A stretch of DNA of 52,385 nt from a virus. The notes beneath the pieces were generated by a model. The model was given only the letters and a program-made list of their open reading frames with translations, did no database searches and was not told the origin of the DNA. Shown here piece by piece: positions 44,329-51,692 of the stretch (position 1 is its first letter; every line of letters begins with the position of its first letter). A program made the translations under genes and the position numbers. The DNA is taken from the IMG/VR virus record IMGVR_UViG_3300035070_002282, positions 1 to 52,385 of that record. One strand, given 5' to 3'.

Positions 44329-45100
44329 TAAAAAATATCTTCTTTATTTCCTCTGCTATTAACTTGTAACCTTCAATAGTAGGGTGCATGTCATTAGTCA
44401 TATAAGTAGCAGGGCCGTCCATTTTAGGATAATGATTTGCTACGGTTTCGTAGTCATCTGCGCATACGTTGTCGCGCCTTGCAAATAATCGAGCAAAACA
44501 ATCATAGTCAGTGTGACTATGTACACATCGACTCCAGTCTATCTTATTTGCAACATCGGGGCACATTTTCTTTAAATATTCTTCGCCCCGTATTTCAAAA
44601 CCGTTTCCAAATACAAAATCAAATCCATTAGCTTTGGCAAAGTTTTGTGCTTCTAAAATACAACAAGCAGTTTCTACAGCAGCAGCACTTGCACTATATA
44701 ACTTTGAATACATAATGTGAATATCTTTATGATCTAAAAAAGGCCAAAGTGTTTCAAACTTATAATGATCTTCTTTCCAGCCTTCTTTAAAAAGATCAAA
44801 CCGTTCAAAGCCTGTAAGAATTAAAACAACAGTACCGCCATTATATTCATCAAAGTCATTTAAGTATAAACTGCGCACTGCGCCTCTATTGCCAATTGCA
44901 CGTTGACCTAAATTAATTGGAGTATAATCTAATAAGTCTGCTAGTCGTTTAACCCAACTGTTTTCTTGTTCCATAGGAATTAGGTGCATAGACTCGGATA
45001 GTTTCTTCCACATGCGTCCGTTATTAGCATCCCAAACTTCTTTAGTGTAGCCACCTTCTCCCTGCGTCCAACTGTCGCCTATGCCTATTATTGTTTTCAT
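44321..45100 (-). CDS. SGNH/GDSL hydrolase
   Basis: A 259-residue protein. IGIGDSWTQGEG carries the nucleophile S10 in a classic G-D-S block. NLGQRAIGNRG (63-73) is block II and TNDMHPTIEGYKLIAEEI (235 onward) supplies the histidine H239 with D237 or N236 nearby. These are the expected SGNH blocks in order. Likely an esterase/deacylase or acetyltransferase acting on a sugar or lipid. It lies between two paralogous 2OG oxygenases in a coupled reverse operon, a context repeated loosely at 39120. Confidence 0.78.
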   Translation of the reverse strand: MKTIIGIGDSWTQGEGGYTKEVWDANNGRMWKKLSESMHLIPMEQENSWVKRLADLLDYTPINLGQRAIGNRGAVRSLYLNDFDEYNGGTVVLILTGFERFDLFKEGWKEDHYKFETLWPFLDHKDIHIMYSKLYSASAAAVETACCILEAQNFAKANGFDFVFGNGFEIRGEEYLKKMCPDVANKIDWSRCVHSHTDYDCFARLFARRDNVCADDYETVANHYPKMDGPATYMTNDMHPTIEGYKLIAEEIKKIFFNV

Positions 45101-45702
45101 ACTTGATCTTTACTCACGTATTCGCTAAGTTTATCTAATGCTTCGTCCCATAATACTCTGCGCTCGCTACCAATATGCACTAGCGCAAGACTTAATGTCC
45201 ATCGACCTTCTTCACTAGGGTTCCACGTACTATGAAATGTGCCTATGTTTACAAGGCTTGGTTTATTAATTTCTACTTCAAGTAGTTTCTTACAATGGCG
45301 TTCTTTAGCAGTAAGATACGGTAATCCAAACTCTGTTTGAAAAGTGTCAATGTATTTTTCATGTTTTGGCTCCCACCAAATTAACTTACTTTTAGGAGCA
45401 CCGTATGTCCAATTAATTTTAACAACATCAGATAGTTCAGGAGTGTCAGTGTGAATAGGAATCTTCCCCCCATAAGGCGGAGTATAAAATGCTTCAACCC
45501 AAATTGGATTAAATCCTACACCTTCAATCCATTTAATAAGTTCTAGATTAATTTCTGTATCCTCAACCGTAATGTGTCGATTGAACATAGGATCATAATC
45601 TGTTCTAGCAAATAGATCAATTTTAGGATCTACAGGTATATCGAGAAATCGATGAAAACGATTTTCTTTCTTTTTCTTTTTAAACAAATCAAACATTGAC
45701 AT
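45097..45702 (-). CDS. 2OG-Fe(II) oxygenase-like protein, paralogue 1 of the SGNH operon
   Basis: A 201-residue protein, paralogue of 43747-44328. H84-x-D86 (IPIHTDTPE), distal H157 (GTFHSTWNPS) and R167 (EGRWTLSLAL) are the predicted ligands. The N-terminus is lysine-rich (LFKKKKKENRFH). It starts inside the preceding 2OG gene by 14 bases. The duplicated pair flanks an SGNH hydrolase, which suggests the two oxygenases act before and after, or at two sites, on one substrate. Confidence 0.75.
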   Translation of the reverse strand: MSMFDLFKKKKKENRFHRFLDIPVDPKIDLFARTDYDPMFNRHITVEDTEINLELIKWIEGVGFNPIWVEAFYTPPYGGKIPIHTDTPELSDVVKINWTYGAPKSKLIWWEPKHEKYIDTFQTEFGLPYLTAKERHCKKLLEVEINKPSLVNIGTFHSTWNPSEEGRWTLSLALVHIGSERRVLWDEALDKLSEYVSKDQV

Positions 45703-46513
45703 AATTATCTATGGTGTACTTACTAACTAAGCAATGATCCTTATATTTTTCAATACTGCGATTTAGTACAGTTTCGTATTGTTCTAGATCTACAATTGCA
45801 ATAACAACTGCTAAGATTTTAGAATAATTATCGTCCTTAACGCTACCATGCACACAACGTAAGTTGTTCCACATGTAAGTATTAGTTTCTTCAAGCTGTG
45901 GTAAGAAAAACGTATCCTCTACGTTATACGGTTTAGTAGGGTTATCCATTACGTACAATGTAGACTCCGGGTTTTCATCATAAAGCGGAATTCTAAATGA
46001 ATTTGGACCATCCCACATTTCTGCACTATCTCTATGCTCAGAGAATGTTTGTACACTTGACCATAAGTTTAATGTTAGTATATCCTTTACGGGAAGCGAC
46101 TCGTGAAATTGCTGCCATAACTTTGGAAATTCTTTTTTAAACTCGTCAGTGTGCATATTTAAATCCCAGTCGTCGCCTACTTTTTGTATTAAATCTACTG
46201 AATAGAATGGACTAAATTCTGGCCCTGTGACTTGTGCTACATAATCACCGTTTTGCTTAACTGGTTTAATAGCGTGTTTAAAATACCAATCCTTAAAGTG
46301 TTCAGGATCATCAAGTTCAAACTTTGGTACGTCAATAGGCACTGCTAAGTATTTTCCAAATTTCTTCTCTATATCGTAAACTTTAGGATCGTTGCCTAGG
46401 AAGTTTTCAATTTGAAATTTTCTTTGAGTACTAATATGCTCTACTAATTTTGAACTGTCTGCTGTTTCTCTTGCTCGTGCAGCTAGTGCATTTTCAGTTG
46501 GTTCATACCGCAT
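45689..46513 (-). CDS. 2OG-Fe(II) oxygenase-like protein
   Basis: A 274-residue protein. H160-x-D162 (FSEHRDSAEMW), R174 (NSFRIPLYD), a W-N-N-L-R-C segment and H222 (VHGSVKDD) outline a cupin-type iron site. The residue after H222 that should bind 2-oxoglutarate appears to be a lysine (K232, SKILAVV). The first about 100 residues have no recognised motif. It overlaps its neighbours by one base upstream and 14 bases downstream. Confidence 0.65.
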   Translation of the reverse strand: MRYEPTENALAARARETADSSKLVEHISTQRKFQIENFLGNDPKVYDIEKKFGKYLAVPIDVPKFELDDPEHFKDWYFKHAIKPVKQNGDYVAQVTGPEFSPFYSVDLIQKVGDDWDLNMHTDEFKKEFPKLWQQFHESLPVKDILTLNLWSSVQTFSEHRDSAEMWDGPNSFRIPLYDENPESTLYVMDNPTKPYNVEDTFFLPQLEETNTYMWNNLRCVHGSVKDDNYSKILAVVIAIVDLEQYETVLNRSIEKYKDHCLVSKYTIDNYVNV

Positions 46514-47280
46514 TAGATTATTTCTCCGTACTTTGCTCTTATTTCTTTATAGTTATCTCTAGTGAACTTTTCACTAGACAGGTCAATAGTTTCGTCATAC
46601 GGATCACAAGGGGTCATTCCAATATGTGCCATATCTAAATCAATCATAAACACTACTCGCCATTCGTTAGAATTATTATACGCACTATGTGTATGTTGAT
46701 TATTAAATCCCCAAATATTATCCCAAGTAACTTCTTCGCCACTAGCTTCTAAAAATACATCTCCTTCAGGAATAATAAGAGGAATATGAATCCTAATATA
46801 TTTTCCGTCTCTGTTCTCAGGACCACTATGTCTATTTAATATAGTATGAGGAGCAAGTATAGTGTAATTAGCAATAGGACAATACTCGTTGTATTCTTTT
46901 ACTAGCTTATGTGCAGTAGGGTACTTACGAGCAATTCTATCTCCGTCACTTCTAGCAAACTGAAAATCAATCAGTTCATCATGTCTGCTGTATTTAAATT
47001 GTATGCCCTTCCAGCCCGACATGTCTTTTTCATATTCACCTGTCTCTAGGTTTTTTATTTCAACGCCTTGTACAGTTTCGTCTAATGCTACACCAAACAT
47101 ACGTAAATCTAAATTATCTGTAGAATACTTTTTACATGCTTGTTCTAAAGAATCAAATCCTTCTAGGAATTCGTCACGGAGAGCATCTTGAAAGCCCATA
47201 AGATAATCGGCGATAGGAATTTCATTTCCTCGCCAAATTTTCTTCATTTGGTAAATTTCTTCTAAGGATTTCTTATACAT
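46513..47280 (-). CDS. aspartyl/asparaginyl beta-hydroxylase
   Basis: A 255-residue protein with the family's defining core at 140-215. HTILNRHSGPENRDGKYIR has H151-x-G153: members of this family are known to use two histidines with glycine replacing the aspartate. RIHIPLIIPEGD, W-D-N-I-W-G-F-N-N, H198 (HTHSAYNNSNEWR) and R208 complete the 2OG site. The known reaction is hydroxylation of Asp/Asn side chains in proteins. It heads the reverse operon and its ribosome-binding region lies in the hairpin at 47281-47310. Confidence 0.82.
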   Translation of the reverse strand: MYKKSLEEIYQMKKIWRGNEIPIADYLMGFQDALRDEFLEGFDSLEQACKKYSTDNLDLRMFGVALDETVQGVEIKNLETGEYEKDMSGWKGIQFKYSRHDELIDFQFARSDGDRIARKYPTAHKLVKEYNEYCPIANYTILAPHTILNRHSGPENRDGKYIRIHIPLIIPEGDVFLEASGEEVTWDNIWGFNNQHTHSAYNNSNEWRVVFMIDLDMAHIGMTPCDPYDETIDLSSEKFTRDNYKEIRAKYGEII

Positions 47281-47310
47281 AATATAGCACCCTCCATCAA
47301 GTGCTATATT
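47281..47310 (-). promoter_or_regulatory. perfect 10-bp hairpin with the ribosome-binding site in its loop
   Basis: AATATAGCAC (47281-47290) and GTGCTATATT (47301-47310) are perfect inverted repeats. On the reverse strand the loop is TTGATGGAGG, which carries the GGAGG ribosome-binding sequence, and the hydroxylase ATG follows the stem with no spacer. Read-through RNA from the tail fibre gene would present the start codon next to a stable stem, which may limit translation. Confidence 0.65.
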
Positions 47311-47317
47311 ATTTATT
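47310..47317 (-). promoter_or_regulatory. T4-type late promoter-like core (AATAAATA)
   Basis: The complement of TATTTATT gives AATAAATA, one base off the perfect late core, on the reverse strand. Predicted RNA start is about 47304, inside the hairpin's left arm, so RNA made here would lack most of that arm and leave the ribosome-binding site open. Confidence 0.45.
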
Positions 47318-47325
47318 ATTAGATA

Positions 47326-48693
47326 TTATGTCCAGGTGCCATCTTTGGCTACGCGAGTCCAGTTGTTGTCTGAATGGCAAAAGTAAATATAATCAGCATC
47401 GCCTGAAACTTGTCCTGCTTTACCTGTAGCAGTAGGACCAGTTGGAACTGCAACAACAGTTGTTACTGTTTTAAAAGTAGTTCCGTCAAAGATTACAGGA
47501 GCATCGCGATCACCGCCATAACCAATTGAACCTTCTTGAGCAATTGCACCAAATCCTGCTAGTTCTGCTTCACTAGCATTATAAAACTTAACCGCAGTAC
47601 CTGCATCAAACACCCCATCAGGTTGGAACGCAAATTGACGATAGAGCCCGTCAGCGTTTAGCACACTAATTTGTAGTTTCGAACTAAAGTTTCCGCCACC
47701 AATGTCAGATTCAACAGTTGAACGTAATACACTTGCTTTTTTATATTCTGCACCATTATAAGCTTCGAAGATCATTGAACCAATTGTATCTGTGTTTATT
47801 ACAGAATTTGGCGTAGTTCCGGTGTATCGAGCAGAGTTAATTACAAAGTCTGTTCCTTGGTCACTATCTGCTATACCTCTAAGTGTTAATGGATTATTTG
47901 CCCCATCAATTAGAAATGCCTGTCTTGCGCTTGGAGAACCGATAGCAACAAGCGGCTCAAGTGATGGTAATAGCGAGTCATAATTATTAGCTACTTCTGA
48001 ACCACTAATAATGCTGCCTGCTAGAGACATTGTTCCGTTGCTAATATTACCACTAATGCCGTCAACTAGTGTAACTGAATCGTCGCCAAATACTGAGCCT
48101 TTAATACCAGCTGCTTCAACTAAGCCGGCTACAGTTAAGTCTCCGGTAGTGCCGTTGTAAATAACTGTACTGTCTGATTGAATAATACTTCCGTCTGTTA
48201 CAATATTTTCTGCAACTAGTTGACCGTTAATTGTTGCACCTGCACTAGTTAATTCACCAGTAGCAGTAATTGTTTCAGTTGTAATAGTTTGTACATGCAA
48301 GTTTCTCCAGGAAGCTGCACCGTCACCTAAGTCGTATGCGTTTGTCATCTTAGGAGTTAATGAACTGCTAATTTGTCCACCAATAATAATGTTATCTTCA
48401 ACACCATCGCCTAGATTAATATTACCACTAGCAGTAATAGTACCAGTAATATTAATATTACCTGTTCCTACAATGTTATTGCTATTGAGATCTAAATCTC
48501 CGCCTAGCTGTGGTGATGTGTCGTCTTTAACCTCACCGGAAACAATTACGCCTCCTGGTATTAGGTCGTTAGTTACACTGTCTCTTGCGCCAACATACAA
48601 CTTATTAGTGTCTGTAGCAAAAACGATTTCGCCTTCTACAAACCCAATGCCTTGTCTTTCAGCGTCCGTTCCTCGTCTTACTTGTAATGCCAT
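47326..48693 (-). CDS. tail fibre protein with Mtd/fibre-type N-terminal domain
   Basis: A 455-residue protein. The start LQVRRGTDAERQGIGFVEGE, then FATDTNKLYVG, is the N-terminal attachment domain found in many phage fibres and in Bordetella Mtd. A shaft follows (LGGDLDLNSNNIVGTGNINI, LGDGAASWRNLHVQT), like the shaft segments in the fibres at 3764 and 7709. The last about 100 residues contain GYGGDRDAPVIFDG and end KVGT-like. No reverse transcriptase or template repeat is nearby, so there is no evidence of diversity generation. Late promoter at 48729. Confidence 0.82.
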   Translation of the reverse strand: MALQVRRGTDAERQGIGFVEGEIVFATDTNKLYVGARDSVTNDLIPGGVIVSGEVKDDTSPQLGGDLDLNSNNIVGTGNINITGTITASGNINLGDGVEDNIIIGGQISSSLTPKMTNAYDLGDGAASWRNLHVQTITTETITATGELTSAGATINGQLVAENIVTDGSIIQSDSTVIYNGTTGDLTVAGLVEAAGIKGSVFGDDSVTLVDGISGNISNGTMSLAGSIISGSEVANNYDSLLPSLEPLVAIGSPSARQAFLIDGANNPLTLRGIADSDQGTDFVINSARYTGTTPNSVINTDTIGSMIFEAYNGAEYKKASVLRSTVESDIGGGNFSSKLQISVLNADGLYRQFAFQPDGVFDAGTAVKFYNASEAELAGFGAIAQEGSIGYGGDRDAPVIFDGTTFKTVTTVVAVPTGPTATGKAGQVSGDADYIYFCHSDNNWTRVAKDGTWT

Positions 48694-48728
48694 TTAATAT
48701 GCTCCTGGAAACATTCAATCTTATAATG

Positions 48729-48736
48729 TATTTATG
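48729..48736 (-). promoter_or_regulatory. T4-type late promoter (CATAAATA), reverse strand
   Basis: The complement of TATTTATG gives CATAAATA in the 52-base gap upstream of the tail fibre gene, 36 bases before its ATG, with AGGAG as ribosome-binding sequence in between. Confidence 0.58.
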
Positions 48737-48745
48737 CCTTTAAGA

Positions 48746-49051
48746 CTACTTACGCTTCTTCATAAAAATATTAGTGCGCTTTTTAATATCTTCTTTGACT
48801 CGTTGGGTATCGAGTCTAAAATCAACACTAGAAATCTCGTCTTGGTATTCGTCCATTAATCCTTCAATGGCACTTTCAATGTCAATACCCTCCGGATTCT
48901 TTTGAGGATCTATTTCCCAAATTTTTCCGTCATTGAATGTCACTCTTATGGATTGTAAGTATTCAATCGGTACAACGTCTATACTTACATCTTTAAGAAC
49001 TTCAGGCCAATGATCGATAACTTCTTGAGGTAACTTTTTTCCGTTAGCCAC
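48746..49051 (-). CDS. small conserved phage protein (GKKLP..VI.HWPEV type)
   Basis: The GTG at 49051, overlapping the preceding stop by 8 bases (GTGGCTAA), is chosen over the TTG at 49081; this gives 101 residues starting VANGKKLPQEVIDHWPEV. I remember proteins with this N-terminal GKKLP-x-x-V-I-x-H-W-P-E-V pattern as conserved in marine T4-like phages, function unassigned. Charged and mostly helical in the second half (LDTQRVKEDIKKRTNIFMKK), no cysteines. Located between tail fibre and other conserved small proteins. Confidence 0.6.
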   Translation of the reverse strand: MANGKKLPQEVIDHWPEVLKDVSIDVVPIEYLQSIRVTFNDGKIWEIDPQKNPEGIDIESAIEGLMDEYQDEISSVDFRLDTQRVKEDIKKRTNIFMKKRK

Positions 49052-49685
49052 TTTTCTTGGTCTTTTTCTTGGTCGGCACAAGCTCTTCAGCTTGTCTACG
49101 CAATGCAGCAGCTTCTTTACTCATACGATCTGCATCACTTCTATATTTAGCCGCGAGCTCTTCGTCGGTTAATACAGTGTCTTGCGCTAATGCTGCCGCT
49201 TCAACTACTGCTTGCGGAGCGTCTAAATCAATTTCTTCTAAAACAACATCTTCATTTTTAGTAGCTGCTTGTGCTGCTTTAGCTTCAGTTGACTGTGACG
49301 GATCGGTAATTGCTAAGTCTGCAATTGTAATACCTTTTTGACTAGCAATCAGTTGATTAAGTTCTGCTAAATTAACAGTATTATGATTGTCCGGAGTCAT
49401 TTCAACATCACCTTGACTTACTTTTACCATCTTGCCTGTTGCATGAAAACGTGCTAACATGTTTGCACCGTCAGGTAACCGTGTACGAGCCATAACTTCT
49501 GCAAACTCATTAGCAGACTGTCCTGCATCTGATTCTACAGCTTTAATTAGAGCATCATGCTCTTCAGCCATAAGATTTTCAGTTGTTACTACTACTGCAT
49601 TTTCTGTATCGTTAGGCAATACTCTGTATGCAACGATAACTTTTCTTTTATTCTGGACCATACGGCCTACGTGTTTAATAGCCAT
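49044..49685 (-). CDS. conserved phage protein, unknown function
   Basis: A 213-residue protein. The N-terminal about 110 residues (RKVIVAYRVLPNDTENAVVV, ALIKAVESDAGQSANEFAEV) look like an alpha/beta structural domain; the rest is acidic, alanine-rich and probably disordered or coiled (LAAKYRSDADRMSKEAAALRRQAEEL), ending in a lysine-rich tail KKKTKKSG. Translated three bases downstream of the 83-residue protein. Its position in a conserved block suggests a structural or assembly role, but nothing proves it. Confidence 0.6.
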   Translation of the reverse strand: MAIKHVGRMVQNKRKVIVAYRVLPNDTENAVVVTTENLMAEEHDALIKAVESDAGQSANEFAEVMARTRLPDGANMLARFHATGKMVKVSQGDVEMTPDNHNTVNLAELNQLIASQKGITIADLAITDPSQSTEAKAAQAATKNEDVVLEEIDLDAPQAVVEAAALAQDTVLTDEELAAKYRSDADRMSKEAAALRRQAEELVPTKKKTKKSG

Positions 49686-49687
49686 TA

Positions 49688-49939
49688 CTATTCTCCTTGT
49701 GCTTCCTGTTGCTGTTGTGCTTGTACAGCAGTTAGGAATGCTTCTAATTTGTTATAAACAGTTCCAACCTGTGCCATTTCATTTGGCTTAAAGGTGCCAC
49801 GCTGACTTGCAACATCAATAATTGCTTTCAGTGAAGACAGGTCTTGTACAGTAAGTTCTGGACCAGCTGGTGCTTGTGCTTGTGCAGCCGGTGCTTCGGT
49901 AGCAACAGCAGATTCTTTAGTTGTGTTCTCTTCGCTCAT
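49688..49939 (-). CDS. small conserved phage protein, unknown function
   Basis: An 83-residue acidic protein behind AGGAG. It has a disordered, alanine/proline/glutamine-rich start (APAAQAQAPAGPELT) followed by a helical domain (VQDLSSLKAIIDVASQRGTF, NEMAQVGTVYNKLEAFLTAV). I remember small proteins with this S-L-K-x-I-I-D-V-x-x-Q-R-G-x-F pattern in marine T4-like phages. Too small for a catalytic domain; probably an assembly or binding protein. Confidence 0.6.
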   Translation of the reverse strand: MSEENTTKESAVATEAPAAQAQAPAGPELTVQDLSSLKAIIDVASQRGTFKPNEMAQVGTVYNKLEAFLTAVQAQQQQEAQGE

Positions 49940-49974
49940 TTAATGATTCTCCTAAAATTAAGTGCGCATATTAT

Positions 49975-50268
49975 TTACTTGTATTTCAAATATGGACACG
50001 CCAAAGTGAAATAAGAAAGTTCTTTCGGATTTTCAAAAGCTATTTCAATACCTTTTTGAAATTGGTTGTTACTATCTAATGATGTAACATTTCCAACATA
50101 GAATCGACCTTTTAAATGATCATGTATCCATTTAACAATAGTCTGTTCTAAGTTGTAAATTTGTTGATCGATTGTTATCTTTTCAAAGTGCGGCGAAGGC
50201 ACTTGTAGTTGCCTTACACCATAAAAGTTTAGTGGATTAGGATCACGTATGTTACGCGGCATTGTCAT
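49975..50268 (-). CDS. hypothetical phage protein
   Basis: A 97-residue protein overlapping the VWA gene by 17 bases (start ATG at 50268; a second ATG follows at 50262). It has a basic N-terminus with NIRDPNPLNFYGVRQLQVPSPHFEKITI and a C-terminal half with IVKWIHDHLKGRFYVGNVT. No recognised motif or membrane segment. Real by its coupling and by the clean frame, function unknown. Confidence 0.52.
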   Translation of the reverse strand: MTMPRNIRDPNPLNFYGVRQLQVPSPHFEKITIDQQIYNLEQTIVKWIHDHLKGRFYVGNVTSLDSNNQFQKGIEIAFENPKELSYFTLACPYLKYK

Positions 50269-51595
50269 AGTGTGCAGTTACTCCGAATGGTGATTCTAAG
50301 TTCTTGTCATGGTGCGAGTGAATAATAAACACTGTATCGCAGTAGTCCTCATCGCCCCAGCTACCCCAGGGATATCCGTCTGTAAACATAAGAAACTTCT
50401 TAGGTGTAATGTCGTTCTCTTTCATATAATGCCAGTTAACGTCAAAGTCAGTACCGCCGCCGCCTATAATATCGTAGTCTAACAAGTCCTCGCCACCGTC
50501 TGCACTAAAGTCCTGTTCGTTGTACACCTTAGTGTCAAAGCACCAAATTTTAATATTGTAATCCGGATACTCATCCATAATACCTTTGATCTCACTTAAG
50601 AAGTCACGTGCTTGTTCATCACCAATTGAACCGCTCATGTCTAGTGAAATGCATAGATCAATTGTTTCATCAAAGTCCATGCTTGGCAAAATAGCACCGC
50701 TCATTTGTCCTTTACGTGAAGGACGGCTAAACGTGTAGTCGCTACGGATAGTACTTTGGATCTGCTGACGTAGTATTTGCCGCCAATCCATTTTAGGCTC
50801 TGTAAGCTCTTTGATCATACGCTGAATTTCAGCAGGTGTATTTCCAGCGCCGGCGGCTTGAGCGGCACTAAGCATAGACTCTTTGATCTCATCTTTGATC
50901 TTACCCATTTCATCTTTTGAGTACTTTGGGCGACCGTTGCTTACATTATTGCCATCTTTGTCTTTGCCTTCTTGATCGCCACCGTCTTCACCATTATCGT
51001 CCATGTCAAGGTGTTCGTCGAGCATTTCGCCAAGTTGTTTTAAAAACTCTTCGCCGTTCTTTTTTGCATCTTTAAATAGCTTATCGTAAACGTCTTCACT
51101 AGACCAACCTTCGTACTGAAAGTCTTGGTAACAGTCAACAATTTTAGGTGATGTTCCAATGCGATCACGCACTAGCAAATTATTAACAATATAGTCTGCG
51201 GCAATATTGTAAAGCATAGGATTACGATCTTCACGCCGTCCTAAGTGATCAAATACACAATGTAAAATTTCATGTGCAACCACAAATTCAATTTCTTTAT
51301 TATCCATTGCATTAAAGAATTGAGTGTTGTAATAAAGGTTGCGTCCGTCTACTGCGGCAGTACCTAACCAATCATCTGCGGCTAAAATTTTAAGACGTGT
51401 TGCCATATTGCCAAAGAAAGGATGGCGTAGAAGCAACCCTACTCGTGCAACAATAATACGATCGAGTACAGTTTTACGCATTTCCACAAGAGCGTCTTCT
51501 GTAATATTAGGATCTGGCTCCCAATTTTTAAGTTTACTCTGAGTTTTACTTGCAGACATCTGCATAGCTACATACTGTGGTAAAAAATCTAACAT
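50252..51595 (-). CDS. metallopeptidase-like domain plus C-terminal VWA domain (DUF2201-type)
   Basis: A 447-residue protein. The N-terminal half has H108-E-x-x-H112 (VVAHEILHCVFDH), a zinc-peptidase-type motif. Residues about 185-245 form an acidic, disordered linker (MLDEHLDMDDNGEDGGDQEG). The C-terminal half is a von Willebrand A-type domain with the metal-site D319-x-S321-x-S323 (LDMSGSIGDE), a later GGGGTDF and FTDGYPWG. This is the architecture of the partners of MoxR-type ATPases, and such an ATPase is the upstream neighbour. Together they resemble a chaperone that inserts cofactors or remodels complexes. Confidence 0.82.
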   Translation of the reverse strand: MLDFLPQYVAMQMSASKTQSKLKNWEPDPNITEDALVEMRKTVLDRIIVARVGLLLRHPFFGNMATRLKILAADDWLGTAAVDGRNLYYNTQFFNAMDNKEIEFVVAHEILHCVFDHLGRREDRNPMLYNIAADYIVNNLLVRDRIGTSPKIVDCYQDFQYEGWSSEDVYDKLFKDAKKNGEEFLKQLGEMLDEHLDMDDNGEDGGDQEGKDKDGNNVSNGRPKYSKDEMGKIKDEIKESMLSAAQAAGAGNTPAEIQRMIKELTEPKMDWRQILRQQIQSTIRSDYTFSRPSRKGQMSGAILPSMDFDETIDLCISLDMSGSIGDEQARDFLSEIKGIMDEYPDYNIKIWCFDTKVYNEQDFSADGGEDLLDYDIIGGGGTDFDVNWHYMKENDITPKKFLMFTDGYPWGSWGDEDYCDTVFIIHSHHDKNLESPFGVTAHYDNAA

Positions 51596-51628
51596 TTTGC
51601 GCCTCTCATTGTTCTAACTTATGTATAT

Positions 51629-51656
51629 ATTATAACATATTTACACTAGATGTCAA
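51629..51656 (-). promoter_or_regulatory. perfect sigma70-type promoter
   Basis: On the reverse strand TTGACA (51656-51651), 16 bases, then TATAAT (51634-51629): both boxes at full consensus. It lies just behind the terminator at 51661-51684 and ahead of the VWA gene, with GAGAGG as the ribosome-binding site before ATG at 51595. Confidence 0.82.
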
Positions 51657-51660
51657 GAAG

Positions 51661-51684
51661 AAATGGGCCAATTAAGGCCCATTT
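51661..51684 (-). terminator. intrinsic terminator after the MoxR-like ATPase gene
   Basis: AAATGGGCC (51661-51669) and GGCCCATTT (51676-51684) form a 9-bp stem with a six-base loop. In the reverse direction it follows the ATPase stop at 51693 and continues into a T-rich tract (TTTCTTCTT), fitting a Rho-independent terminator; it ends one unit before the sigma70 promoter. Confidence 0.75.
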
Positions 51685-51692
51685 TCTGTCAT

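Noticed and set aside
47326-48693. Diversity-generating retroelement, suggested by the Mtd-like fibre N-terminus
   Set aside because: No reverse transcriptase gene and no template/variable repeat pair is visible in the window; the N-terminal domain is common in fibres that do not diversify.
49940-49974. Late promoter core before the 83-residue gene (AGTAAATA on the reverse strand)
   Set aside because: It has a mismatch in the conserved second half of the core and partly coincides with the stop codon of the upstream gene; too weak to list as a promoter.
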